Source of the DNA: JBIICS01 sp044238735
Lineage (GTDB): Bacteria > Bacteroidota > Bacteroidia > UBA4408
Assembly: GCA_044238735.1 (NCBI GenBank)
Contig: JBIICS010000005.1
Location: forward strand, 1 to 45,586
Length of the DNA stretch: 45,586 nt
Direction of reading: 5' to 3'
This document shows positions 8,601-17,353 of the stretch, one piece after another. The notes beneath the pieces were generated by a model, which did not search any database, was not told the origin of the DNA, and saw only the letters and a list, made by a program, of their open reading frames with translations. Position 1 is the first letter of the stretch, and each line of letters opens with the position of its first letter. The translations under genes were made by a program, and so were the position numbers.

Positions 8601-11600
8601 TAAATCCTAAATCTCGCTGGGGCGGAATCATGCGGAGGTTGGAAACAACCGATTTTGAAAATGCAAATATTCAGTATGTACAGTTTTGGATGATGGATCC
8701 GTTTAATGCGGATAATCCAAATCAAAATAATTCCGGAGAATTGTATCTTAATTTAGGTGAGATTTCTGAAGATGTTTTAAAAGATTCCAGAAAAGCTTTT
8801 GAAAATGGTTTACCAACTTCTTCAACTATAAAAGATGTGGATACTTCTGCATGGGGAAGAGTAACCAAATTAGAGTCTCTTGTATATGCCTTTGATAGTG
8901 ATCCAAACTCCCGACAATTTCAGGATATAGGTTTAGATGGATTAAGTACCGGCGATGAAACGCAGTTTTTTCAAACCACTTATCTTGATCGAGTAGCGGC
9001 AATTCACGGAACAGGATCGGTGGCTTACCAACAGGCATTAAACGATGCCTCGGCCGATGATTATCATTTTTTTAGAGGTGACGATTACGATCAGGCCCAG
9101 TTAAGTATCCTAGATCGGTATAAAAAATTTAATGGTTTAGAAGGCAATTCTCCGGTTAGTTCAGGAACAAGTACTAATGCAGCTTCTACAATACCTAATG
9201 CCGAAGACATTAACAGAGATAATACTTTAAATGAGAACGAAACTTATTATCAATACCGCGTTAAACTAGATCCAAATAGTATGGTAGTAGGTAAAAATTA
9301 TATTACCAATAAAGTGCGTGGACAAGGAAATAAGAAAAACGGCGAAGCAATTGATGTTGATTGGTACCAATTTAGGATTCCGGTGAGGGAACCCGAGCGT
9401 ATTGTAGGATCTATCTCCGATTTCAGGTCTATTCGTTTCATTCGTTTATTTATGAAAGGTTTTACCCAGCCTATTATAGCCCGATTTGGTAAATTAGAAT
9501 TAGTAAGAAGCGAATGGAGAAAATATCAGTTTTCGTTAGATGCTCCGGGAGAAAATCAGGTTGATGATAAATTCGATCAAACCTTATTTAATATTACTGC
9601 AGTAAATGTTGAAGAACACAGTTCCCGGGTTCCGGTAAACTATGTTTTGCCTCCTGGTATCGATCGCCAGCGTCAGGTTAATGCTCCTAATTTGGCTTTA
9701 ATGAATGAACAAGCCATGCAATATGATTTCTGCGATTTAAAAGATGGAGACGCCCGCGCATCCTTTAAAACCATGGATGTTGATATGCGTATGTATAAGC
9801 ATTTAAAGTTTTTTACACATTTGGAGAAAGCACCTAACACCGAAATGGAGGATAACCAACTCACCTGTTTTATTCGATTAGGAACTGATTTTAATGAAAA
9901 TTATTATGAATATGAGGTGCCACTTAAAGTAACACCCGACGGCGCAACAGCCCAAACCGATGTATGGCCTGAAGCAAATAATTTTGATATTGATTTAGAA
10001 GAATTAGTTAACCTAAAAGTTATTCGTGATAATGAAAAACTTGCGGGTAAGGCTCAAAATAACAGACTCTATTCAACTGTTAATACCGAAGGAAAGAAAA
10101 TATCAATTATTGGTAATCCTATTCTTTCTAGCGTTCGCACCATAGTTATTGGTATTCGTAATCCTAAAAAGAGAGGCTTGGCTAGCGATGATGATGGTAA
10201 ATCTAAATGCGGGTCTTTGTGGATTAATGAATTACGATTAACAGACTTCAATAACTTTGGAGGATGGGCAACTATAGGAAGAGCTAATGTTAAATTGGCC
10301 GACTTAGCCATGTTAGGTGCAACAGGGGGCTATAGCACGCCAGGTTTTGGTAGTGTTGATAAAAAATTAAATGAACGATCTAAAGATTATGTAACTCAAT
10401 ACGATTTATCAGCTCAAATTGAGTTGGGAAAACTAATTCCACGAGCACTAAACCTTAGAGTTCCATTTTATGTAGGTTTTGGCGAAACCTTTATACGACC
10501 TATGTTTAATCCTTCGGCTCCTGATTTACTTTTTGAAAAAAGTTTAGAAGGTAAATCGGATTCTTTAAAACAATTTATAAGGGAGACCTCCATTGATTAT
10601 ACCCGAAGAAAAGGCTTTAATTTTACTAATGTTAAAAAAGAAAAAGGGAAAAATGCATCTAAAAGTCATTTTTGGGATATCGAAAATTGGACGGCTTCAT
10701 ACTCTTTTAGTGAAACGTTTAAACGCAATATTAACATTGAATACAATACATTAAGAAATTATCGGGGCGGTATAGGTTATAGTTTTAGCTCTAACGCAAA
10801 ACCATTTACTCCTTTCTCGAAACTTAAATTGGGTAAGTCCGATTGGGCTAAATTAATTACAGATATTAATATAGGTTATGCCCCAAGTCGAGTTGGATTT
10901 AAAACAGATTTTATACGCGATTATCAGGAAATGAAAAACAGGGGGAGTACCGATTTTATCGCATTAGTGGAACCCACTTATCAGAAAAATTTTACATTGA
11001 TTCGTAATTACGATTTGCAGTGGAACTTAACAAAATCCTTAACTTTTGATTTTAACGCTATTAATAATAGCAGAATTGATGAGCCTGCGGGCAGGGTTAA
11101 ACGCGTTAAAGAATCAGATCTTACCCCTGGTGATACATCCTCTGAATTATATCAGGATTATAAGCAGTGGTTGTTTTTACGCGATTCTATTCAAAGAAGT
11201 ATTTTTTCGGGGGGAAGAAATACGGCCTACCAGCACAATGCTAATTTAAATTGGACTGTTCCAATTAATAAAATACCCACTTTTAACTGGATTAATGCCA
11301 CCGTTCGTTACTCGGCAAACTATCAATGGAACGCAATGTCATTAGGTGCTGTAGATTCTTTAGGTAACACTATTCAAAACTCAAATAACACCCAATATAA
11401 CACCACTTTAAATATGAACACATTGTATAACAAGTGGAAATATTACAAGAAAATTAGCACACCCAAAAAACCGCCTAGCACTAAGAAGCCCTCCAATAAA
11501 ATGGACGATCCGGAGTATTTAAGAGATAAAAGCGATTCTTTGCAAAGGGTTTATAATAAAACTAAACTCAAGCTTAAAGACTTGGAAAAAGAAGCACTAA

Positions 11601-13033
11601 AAAAAGAAATTAAATATTTGGATCATCGAGCAGATTCTATAGAAAAAGCCAACAAACCTCCTTTGCCATGGATGGAGACTATCGTAAAGGCTATTCTGGG
11701 GGTTAAAAATGTTAATTTAACTTTAGGTTCAACAGATGGAACCCTGTTGCCGGGTTATATTCCTAAAACTCAATATCTGGGCACCATGCAAAATGCCGGT
11801 ACCGGAAATTTATTAGCTCCCGGTTACGATTTTGTTTTTGGTCAGCAAGTAAATATTGCTCAACGTGCAGCCGAAAACGATTGGCTGGTTAAAAGTGCTT
11901 CATTAAATAATCAATATACCCGCACCAGTAATAATACTTTTAGTGCCCGAGCTACCTATGAACCTTTTAAGGATTTTAGGGTTCAGCTAAGTGCTAATAA
12001 AACCGATGCACTAAATAACGCTGAGTTTTTTAGGTATAATAAACAAGCAGGCGAATTTCAATCACAAAATCCTCAAACAACCGGAAATTATAGCGTATCG
12101 TTTATTTCAATTCGTTCTGCTTTTGAACGAACTAACGATACTAACTTTACCAGTAAAGTATTTACCCAATTCCTCGAAAACAGAAAAGTTATTTCTTCTC
12201 GTTTGGCAAATCAAAATTCCACTTCCGTTCCCGACTCTGGTTACGATGGTTATTTTTTAACTAATCAGGATGTAGTAATTCCGGCCTTTTTAAGTGCCTA
12301 TTCAGGAAAAAATCCAAACGATGTGTTTTTGGGTGCTTTCCCTAAAATTCCATTGCCAAACTGGACAATTAACTACGATGGATTGTCAAAAATTGAAAAA
12401 TTTAAAAAATATTTTAAATCGGTTACCGTGTCTCATGGTTATAAATCTACTTATACGGTTAGCTCATATACTACCAACCTGGAATATGTAGAGGGTGCCA
12501 ACAAACGAGATATTAGAGGAAATTTTTTAACTCCAAAAGTTATTAATGCACTAAGCATAGCCGAATCGTTTAGTCCATTGTTAGGGGTTGATTTGCAATG
12601 GCAAAACAGATTAACTACTAAATTAGAATATAAGAAAGACAGAACTTTAAATTTAAGTTTATCCAATATACAATTAACCGAAATGCAGGGTCAGGAGGTT
12701 ACTACGGGTTTAGGTTACATTTTTAAAGATGTAGTGGTTCCTGTTAAGGTAGGTGGTAGCGTTCGTAAATTTAAAAGTGATTTAACTATTAGGTCTGATG
12801 TTTCTATTCGATCTAACAAAACAATTGTAAGACGATCGTATGATAACAGTAATCAGGCCACCATGGGGCAAAGAACCATTACTTTAAAAAATTCGGTAAA
12901 TTATCAGGTTACATCCCGCGTAACCGTAAGACTTTTCCTTGACATTGTAGTGAACAAGCCATTTGTGTCAACTTCATTCCCTACAAGTAACACCAATGGT
13001 GGGGTTAGTATCCGATTTACACTTGGTTCGTAA
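5657..13033 (+). CDS. sprA: T9SS outer-membrane translocon SprA (Sov homologue)
   Basis: SprA is the very large beta-barrel that forms the type IX secretion channel in the outer membrane and works with PorV and a plug protein. The 2458-residue product is close to known SprA/Sov lengths. Residues about 12-32 are a hydrophobic signal segment, followed by a periplasmic region (KIHVSGEAFDRIFGGNTVDI) and thousands of bases of alternating beta-strand sequence. The conserved YIDDFESSQ motif is at residues 841-849. The end NTNGGVSIRFTLGS is a typical outer-membrane strand terminus. A charged, coiled-coil-like stretch sits at about residues 1933-2010, between barrel strands. GTG at 5657 is chosen as start because it overlaps the ruvA stop and the next in-frame Met (residue 26) would remove the signal. 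It is the only T9SS core gene in the window. Confidence 0.97.
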   Translation: MKFWGKNTKWSFQIIPTIVLVVVGWMTFATNLPKKYKNYYDFNYQPADTNKKNNGPLPYPIKQKPGDEPQDVKQHGLLLKDPSNVKTEYQYNPKTGNYEVTQKMGNLNYRNPTYMTLEEYKRYDMEKSMQSNWRKRMDADAKDQRKEDKALIPKIHVSGEAFDRIFGGNTVDIRPNGSAELIFGVNSSKNGNPAIPLRNRRITTFDFNQKIQLNVIGKIGEKLKLTTSYNTEATFDFENQMKVEYTGLEDEILQKIEAGNVNLPLNSQLITGSQSLFGVKTQMRFGKLTATTVLSQQRGKKTEVDVPPGGGQLSTFIMSADNYEANKHYFLSQYFRDNYDRALAALPFVNSQVNITRIEVWITNRQANPDNRNILGLMDLAEDTSRVYAKGKIFLNSASDNTVSNDRNTLYNSIKSNSALRVFEDINNFLGKGAYSFLKIGRDYEKVIARKLTATEFNFNPRLGYISLNQALNADEVLAVAYQYTLNGKTYQVGEFSTDGVDHPKTLILKLLKGTLVNVKLPLWDLMMKNIYNINAYQVSKDDFKMDILHTDIKSGLDYNFIPVGAINKKVLLRVMNLDTLNRQLDPQPDGFFDFVENITIVPDKGRIIFPVTEPFGSHLYKQITSNGNNQEGIEAAKDYVFQQLYDSTRFQAQQVVKLNRFKLRGTYKSSGGSEISLNALNIPQGAVQVTCGGQILTENSDYTVDYNLGRVKIINEGILNSGKPIKVSVESNSMFSIQQKSMIGTRLDYKLSNDINIGGTIMRVAERPLTQKVNIGDEPIANTIAGLDGNYRTELPLLTRLVDKLPFYDTKEVSTVSLQGEVAKLFPGNARAITRDGISYIDDFESSQSTIDLKTPSAWSLASIPQGQPSLFPEASFNDTLPIGFNRAKLAWYSVDPIFTFNVGAETPEHIRNDKEAQSNNQVRFVMENEIFPQKQFAQGQQMANMPVLDLAFYPEERGPYNFDAAPSAISSGIGSDGKLLNPKSRWGGIMRRLETTDFENANIQYVQFWMMDPFNADNPNQNNSGELYLNLGEISEDVLKDSRKAFENGLPTSSTIKDVDTSAWGRVTKLESLVYAFDSDPNSRQFQDIGLDGLSTGDETQFFQTTYLDRVAAIHGTGSVAYQQALNDASADDYHFFRGDDYDQAQLSILDRYKKFNGLEGNSPVSSGTSTNAASTIPNAEDINRDNTLNENETYYQYRVKLDPNSMVVGKNYITNKVRGQGNKKNGEAIDVDWYQFRIPVREPERIVGSISDFRSIRFIRLFMKGFTQPIIARFGKLELVRSEWRKYQFSLDAPGENQVDDKFDQTLFNITAVNVEEHSSRVPVNYVLPPGIDRQRQVNAPNLALMNEQAMQYDFCDLKDGDARASFKTMDVDMRMYKHLKFFTHLEKAPNTEMEDNQLTCFIRLGTDFNENYYEYEVPLKVTPDGATAQTDVWPEANNFDIDLEELVNLKVIRDNEKLAGKAQNNRLYSTVNTEGKKISIIGNPILSSVRTIVIGIRNPKKRGLASDDDGKSKCGSLWINELRLTDFNNFGGWATIGRANVKLADLAMLGATGGYSTPGFGSVDKKLNERSKDYVTQYDLSAQIELGKLIPRALNLRVPFYVGFGETFIRPMFNPSAPDLLFEKSLEGKSDSLKQFIRETSIDYTRRKGFNFTNVKKEKGKNASKSHFWDIENWTASYSFSETFKRNINIEYNTLRNYRGGIGYSFSSNAKPFTPFSKLKLGKSDWAKLITDINIGYAPSRVGFKTDFIRDYQEMKNRGSTDFIALVEPTYQKNFTLIRNYDLQWNLTKSLTFDFNAINNSRIDEPAGRVKRVKESDLTPGDTSSELYQDYKQWLFLRDSIQRSIFSGGRNTAYQHNANLNWTVPINKIPTFNWINATVRYSANYQWNAMSLGAVDSLGNTIQNSNNTQYNTTLNMNTLYNKWKYYKKISTPKKPPSTKKPSNKMDDPEYLRDKSDSLQRVYNKTKLKLKDLEKEALKKEIKYLDHRADSIEKANKPPLPWMETIVKAILGVKNVNLTLGSTDGTLLPGYIPKTQYLGTMQNAGTGNLLAPGYDFVFGQQVNIAQRAAENDWLVKSASLNNQYTRTSNNTFSARATYEPFKDFRVQLSANKTDALNNAEFFRYNKQAGEFQSQNPQTTGNYSVSFISIRSAFERTNDTNFTSKVFTQFLENRKVISSRLANQNSTSVPDSGYDGYFLTNQDVVIPAFLSAYSGKNPNDVFLGAFPKIPLPNWTINYDGLSKIEKFKKYFKSVTVSHGYKSTYTVSSYTTNLEYVEGANKRDIRGNFLTPKVINALSIAESFSPLLGVDLQWQNRLTTKLEYKKDRTLNLSLSNIQLTEMQGQEVTTGLGYIFKDVVVPVKVGGSVRKFKSDLTIRSDVSIRSNKTIVRRSYDNSNQATMGQRTITLKNSVNYQVTSRVTVRLFLDIVVNKPFVSTSFPTSNTNGGVSIRFTLGS

Positions 13034-13040
13034 ATTTTGT

Positions 13041-13069
13041 TTGAAAACTGCCTCTTTTGGTTATTTTTG
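13041..13069 (+). promoter_or_regulatory. Bacteroidota promoter (-33/-7) for frr
   Basis: TTG at 13041-13043, an 18-base spacer and TATTTTTG at 13062-13069 (consensus TAnnTTTG). The -7 box ends 17 bases before the frr ATG. This is the best-formed promoter in the window and separates frr from sprA. Confidence 0.6.
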
Positions 13070-13086
13070 TAAAAATATTTTAAATC

Positions 13087-13650
13087 ATGAACGAAGAAGT
13101 TAAATCAATCATCTCAGCTATGGAAGATGCGATGGGAAAAGCCATCTCACATCTTGAAATAGAATTAGCCAAAGTAAGAGCAGGTAAGGCAAATCCTTCT
13201 ATTTTGGATAATGTATTCGTTGATTTTTATGGTTCTAAAACTCCTGTTAATCAAACCGCCACAGTTAGTACTCCCGATGCCAGAACTCTTGTTATACAGC
13301 CATGGGATAAAGGAATGTTGTCGCCCATTGAAAAAGCAATACAAGCTGCTAATCTTGGATTTAACCCACAAAACGATGGTACCTTAATTAGAATTGTTAT
13401 CCCTCCATTAACAGAAGAAAGAAGAAAAGATCTGGTAAAGAAAGCAAAATCAGAATCGGAACACGCCAAAGTAACGATTCGTAATGCCCGAAGAGATGCC
13501 AATGAAGCGGTTAAAAAAATAATTAAAAAGGTAATTACTGAAGATGAGGCTAAATCTGCCGAGGAAGTAATTCAAAAAGCAACTGATAATTTTATTGCTA
13601 AATCCGATAAACATGTTGAAGTGAAAGAAAAAGAAATTATGACTATTTAA
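13087..13650 (+). CDS. frr: Ribosome recycling factor
   Basis: Frr splits post-termination ribosomes together with EF-G. The 187-residue product has the normal length and the familiar segments: the KVRAGKANPSILDNVFVDFYG helix-strand, TPVNQTATVSTPDARTLVIQ, WDKGMLSPIEKAIQAANLGF, NDGTLIRIVIPPLTEERRKD and VTIRNARRDANEAVKK. Together they give the tRNA-like two-domain shape (three-helix bundle plus beta-barrel insert). It has its own promoter at 13041-13069 and a strong terminator at 13675-13703, so it appears monocistronic. In many bacteria frr follows pyrH; no pyrH is present here. Identification is certain. Confidence 0.98.
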   Translation: MNEEVKSIISAMEDAMGKAISHLEIELAKVRAGKANPSILDNVFVDFYGSKTPVNQTATVSTPDARTLVIQPWDKGMLSPIEKAIQAANLGFNPQNDGTLIRIVIPPLTEERRKDLVKKAKSESEHAKVTIRNARRDANEAVKKIIKKVITEDEAKSAEEVIQKATDNFIAKSDKHVEVKEKEIMTI

Positions 13651-13674
13651 TTTAATTAACTATACCTTTTAATT

Positions 13675-13703
13675 AAAGCGGCATCTATTATGCCGCTTTT
13701 TTT
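13675..13703 (+). terminator. Rho-independent terminator after frr
   Basis: A perfect 10-bp stem (AAAGCGGCAT with ATGCCGCTTT), loop CTATT, then continued T residues to 13703. It lies 25 bases after the frr stop and before recG. Confidence 0.88.
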
Positions 13704-13754
13704 ATATCCGTCAATACTTTTATATAAACAGCGAAGTTGGTAAATTAGCAGTCG

Positions 13755-15860
13755 TTGAATCATTACATTTTAGATACACCTATTGAGTTTTTAAAAGGAG
13801 TTGGCCCTCAACGGGCCGACTTGCTTAGAAAGGAACTAAAAATTTTCTTTTTTGGCGATTTAATACGTCATTATCCTTTTAGATATGTAGATAGAACAGA
13901 AGTAACTCCAATAAAAGAAATTAATACCTACGAACGATATGTTCAATTTCGTTGCCATGTATTATCCACCGAAATTATTGGCGAAAAAGCAGCTAAACGA
14001 TTAGTAGTTCATGTAACTGATGGGAGTGGTTTAACCGATTTGGTTTTTTTTCAGGGATTAAAATGGATTCGCGATAAGTATAAACCCGGACAGGAATTGT
14101 TAGTGTTTGGTAAACCAAATGAATTTAAGGGTAGATTTAATTTTGTACATCCCGAAACGGATTTGTATACCGAAGAACTTGAGAAAAATGCACCTCGACT
14201 TCAGGCGCACTATCATTCCACTGAAAAATTAAAATTAATTGGTCTGGATAGCAAAGGGATAGGAAAGTTAATGAAAGTTCTTTTAGCTCAACTTGAACAT
14301 AAAATAGCTGAATCTCTGCCGTCTTATATTTTAAATAATTTAAAATTATTGGGAAGTGAAGCTGCTCTGATCGCTATTCATAACCCGCCAGAAGATATAA
14401 CGCTAAAAAAAGCGCAACTCCGATTAAAGTTCGAAGAACTTTTTTTAATTCAAATTCGTCTGTTAAAACAAAAGGCTAATCATAAGCAAACTGTTGCAGG
14501 CTTTGTGTTCCCAGTAATTGGAGACACCTTTAATAATTTCTATAATCATCATTTACCTTTTCAGTTAACCGATGCTCAAAAAAGAGTGCTTAAAGAAATT
14601 AGAAAAGACTTAAGCAGTGGCAAACACATGAATCGTTTAGTACAAGGTGATGTTGGAAGTGGTAAAACCATTGTGGCCCTTTTAAGTATGTTAATGGCAA
14701 TAGATAATGGGTTTCAGGCTTGTATGATGGCTCCAACCGAAATATTGGCTACTCAGCATTATAATGGATTATCTGAATTATTGGCGAGTACCTCAGTTAA
14801 ATGTGCCTTGCTAACCGGTTCAACACGAAAATCGGAACGTAAGAAAATTGATGAACAACTGCGAAGCGGCGAACTAAATATATTAATTGGAACTCACGCA
14901 TTAATTGAAGAAGCAGTAGTTTTTAAAAATCTGGGTATTGCAATAATTGATGAGCAACATCGATTTGGAGTTCAACAGCGTTATAAATTATGGAGAAAAA
15001 ATACTTGTCCGCCTCATGTTTTGGTTATGACGGCAACACCCATTCCCAGAACGTTAGCCATGACACTATATGGGGATTTGGATATATCTGTTATAGATCA
15101 ATTACCAGCCGGAAGGAAACCGATCTCTACTTTTCATAAATTTGATAGTTCACGGCTTTGGTTATTTGGATTTATGAAGCAACAAATTGCCCAGGGCAGG
15201 CAGATTTATGTAGTATACCCTTTAATAGAAGAATCGGAGAAGTTAGATTTAAAACATTTGATGGATGGTTATGAAAGTATTGTTAGGGAATTTCCACAAC
15301 CTCAATATCAGGTTAGTGTAGTGCATGGTAAAATGAAGGCGGCAGATAAAGAATACGAAATGCAACGTTTTATTAAAAAAGAAACCCAAATAATGGTTGC
15401 TACAACGGTTATAGAGGTTGGGGTTAACGTACCTAATGCGAGTGTAATGGTAATTGAAAATGCCGAGCGATTTGGCTTATCGCAATTACATCAGCTTAGG
15501 GGTAGAGTAGGGAGGGGAGCAGAACAGTCATATTGTATTTTAATGAGTGGATATAAATTAAGTGCCGAATCCAGGGAGCGCTTAAATACCATGGTAGCAA
15601 CTAATAACGGTTTTGAGATAGCCGAAGTAGATTTAAAATTGCGTGGCCCGGGTGATATTGAGGGAACCAGACAAAGTGGGGTATTGGACTTAAAGTTAGC
15701 CGATTTAGCAAAAGACACACAAATACTGGCATTAGCAAGAAACACGGCCGAAGAAATTTTAAATGAGGACCCGGAGTTAAAAGATTCCAAAAACAATCTA
15801 CTTTCCGTTTATATTACTAATTATTCTAAATTACGCCCGGTTTGGAGCAGAGTTAGCTAA
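13755..15860 (+). CDS. recG: ATP-dependent DNA helicase RecG
   Basis: RecG remodels stalled forks and Holliday junctions. The 701-residue protein has the N-terminal wedge/OB domain (about residues 1-250, beginning LDTPIEFLKGVGPQRADLL), then the two helicase lobes: Walker A GDVGSGKT from residue 298, motif II DEQH from residue 399 (DEQHRFGVQQR), motif III MTATPIPRTLAM, motif VI HQLRGRVGRG ending near 588, and the RecG-specific C-terminal LRGPGDIEGTRQSG block. The start is TTG at 13755: an in-frame stop lies just upstream at 13746 and no Met occurs in the conserved N-terminus, so a non-ATG start is needed. It converges with rsmE, whose stop is 11 bases away. Confidence 0.97.
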   Translation: MNHYILDTPIEFLKGVGPQRADLLRKELKIFFFGDLIRHYPFRYVDRTEVTPIKEINTYERYVQFRCHVLSTEIIGEKAAKRLVVHVTDGSGLTDLVFFQGLKWIRDKYKPGQELLVFGKPNEFKGRFNFVHPETDLYTEELEKNAPRLQAHYHSTEKLKLIGLDSKGIGKLMKVLLAQLEHKIAESLPSYILNNLKLLGSEAALIAIHNPPEDITLKKAQLRLKFEELFLIQIRLLKQKANHKQTVAGFVFPVIGDTFNNFYNHHLPFQLTDAQKRVLKEIRKDLSSGKHMNRLVQGDVGSGKTIVALLSMLMAIDNGFQACMMAPTEILATQHYNGLSELLASTSVKCALLTGSTRKSERKKIDEQLRSGELNILIGTHALIEEAVVFKNLGIAIIDEQHRFGVQQRYKLWRKNTCPPHVLVMTATPIPRTLAMTLYGDLDISVIDQLPAGRKPISTFHKFDSSRLWLFGFMKQQIAQGRQIYVVYPLIEESEKLDLKHLMDGYESIVREFPQPQYQVSVVHGKMKAADKEYEMQRFIKKETQIMVATTVIEVGVNVPNASVMVIENAERFGLSQLHQLRGRVGRGAEQSYCILMSGYKLSAESRERLNTMVATNNGFEIAEVDLKLRGPGDIEGTRQSGVLDLKLADLAKDTQILALARNTAEEILNEDPELKDSKNNLLSVYITNYSKLRPVWSRVS

Positions 15861-15871
15861 ATGGAGATTTT

Positions 15872-16567
15872 TTATTTAGCAAAAATAGAACACACATAAA
15901 TTGCTGCAGTTTCGGCTCTTAAAATGTTATGGGTAAGTAAAGCGGGTTTGTACCCTTTCTGAACAGCCAATTCAATTTCGTCCTTAGTAAAATCACCTTC
16001 TGGTCCAATCAATACGGATACATTACCTTTAATGTTATAATTTTTAAGAATTAAACGTTCTTTTCCTTCATCGCAGTGCGCAATAAAACCATCTCCATTT
16101 ATATCCTGTTTAAGAAATTGAGAAAAATCTGAAGGCTCATTTATTTTTAAAAGCCAGGGGTTTTTAGATTGTTTGGCTGCTGCAAGCGCAATTTTATACA
16201 ATCTTTCGATGTTAATTTTTTTTCGTTCGGTACGCTTAGTAATAATAATACTTAATTCGTTTAGTCCTAGTTCTACAGCTTTTTCCAGCATCCACTCTAG
16301 CCGATCGTTAACCTTGGTAGGAGCTACTATTAGATGAAGAGTATGATTAGATTTTAAAAATTCTTTGGCTTCTGTAATTAAAATTTGTGTGGCTTTAGGG
16401 TGAGCTTTTTTAACAATGCCTTCGGCAATGATGCCCTTTCCATTTATTACTTTAATTATTTCATCATTAACTATTCGGGCAACTTTCACCAGGTGCCATG
16501 ATTCTTCCGAATCAAGCTCGATAATTGAGTTTTGAGAAAGTATATTAGGGATGTAAGCGGTATGCAT
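15872..16567 (-). CDS. rsmE: 16S rRNA (uracil-1498-N3)-methyltransferase RsmE
   Basis: RsmE methylates N3 of U1498 in 16S rRNA using S-adenosylmethionine and is a SPOUT-type methyltransferase with a C-terminal trefoil knot. The 231-residue product has an N-terminal PUA-like part (residues about 1-70) with SEESWHLVKVARI, the LEWMLEKAVELGL segment near 90, the SVLIGPEGDFTKDE knot motif and the C-terminal LTHNILRAETAAIYV, which is the family's cofactor-site signature. It is the last gene of an apparent minus-strand operon (HMG-CoA lyase, glycosyltransferase, TauE/SafE, rsmE), 21 bases after the permease. The downstream gap to recG is 11 bases with no obvious hairpin. Confidence 0.95.
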   Translation of the reverse strand: MHTAYIPNILSQNSIIELDSEESWHLVKVARIVNDEIIKVINGKGIIAEGIVKKAHPKATQILITEAKEFLKSNHTLHLIVAPTKVNDRLEWMLEKAVELGLNELSIIITKRTERKKINIERLYKIALAAAKQSKNPWLLKINEPSDFSQFLKQDINGDGFIAHCDEGKERLILKNYNIKGNVSVLIGPEGDFTKDEIELAVQKGYKPALLTHNILRAETAAIYVCSIFAK

Positions 16568-16588
16568 ATTTCATTAATTGTTTCAAAG

Positions 16589-17323
16589 TTAAATGATAAT
16601 CTTTATTAAACTTACTATTCCAATTATAAAAACTAAACCAAGAACAATTTTACGGAAACGTTCTTCTGATATCTTTACTAGTATTAACTTTCCGATATAA
16701 GAACCAATAAAACCAACAAAAATTAAAAATGGTATTAAGAAATAATCATCCCGATGGATATAGCCATTATAGTAATAAACAATAGTTCTGCTTAAATCAA
16801 CACCCAAATCAATAACAGCAGAACTAGCAATAAATATATCTTTACTTAAGTTAAAGGATGATAGAAATAAGCCTCTTATGGCACCACCTGTTCCTAACAA
16901 GCCAGCAAATAATCCGGATAAAGTTCCTCCGAAAATATTTGAAAACAAGTTAGTATTAAATTTATAGTCCTTAATTAATAAGAGTAATAACGACAATACA
17001 ATTAAGAAACTGTCTAAAATAATATTTAGATAATTGCTTTCTATAAATCGAGTTAAATAAGCTCCAATGCTTACAAATAAAATTGCAGGGATCCCAAATT
17101 GTAAAATAAGTTTAAGATTGATACCTTTTCTAAATAAAGTAATTTTTGAAATATTACTGGCTAAATGAAAAATCGCAGTTATGCCCAGTACAGAATGAAT
17201 ATCCAGAAAATAAGTGCCGATGGGCACAAAAAAAACCGAAGAGCCAAATCCACCAACCGTTCCAATTATTTCAGCAACAAGTGATAAAATAAGAAAAAGT
17301 AAAATAGAAAAACTATCGGTCAT
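16589..17323 (-). CDS. TauE/SafE family sulfite/anion permease
   Basis: 244-residue inner-membrane protein of the TauE/SafE (formerly DUF81) family, whose characterised members export sulfite, sulfoacetate or related organic anions. About eight hydrophobic segments are visible. Two glycine-rich half-repeat signatures occur: VGGFGSSVFFVP near residues 23-34 and GLLGTGGAIRG near 140-150; the second lies at the expected internal-duplication position. The C-terminal segment FVGFIGSYIGKLILVKISEE fits the family. The ATG is 30 bases after the glycosyltransferase stop. No sulfur-metabolism gene is adjacent, so the substrate cannot be inferred from context. Confidence 0.88.
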   Translation of the reverse strand: MTDSFSILLFLILSLVAEIIGTVGGFGSSVFFVPIGTYFLDIHSVLGITAIFHLASNISKITLFRKGINLKLILQFGIPAILFVSIGAYLTRFIESNYLNIILDSFLIVLSLLLLLIKDYKFNTNLFSNIFGGTLSGLFAGLLGTGGAIRGLFLSSFNLSKDIFIASSAVIDLGVDLSRTIVYYYNGYIHRDDYFLIPFLIFVGFIGSYIGKLILVKISEERFRKIVLGLVFIIGIVSLIKIII

Positions 17324-17353
17324 TTTGTAATTATGATAAAGCTATTAAATGTA

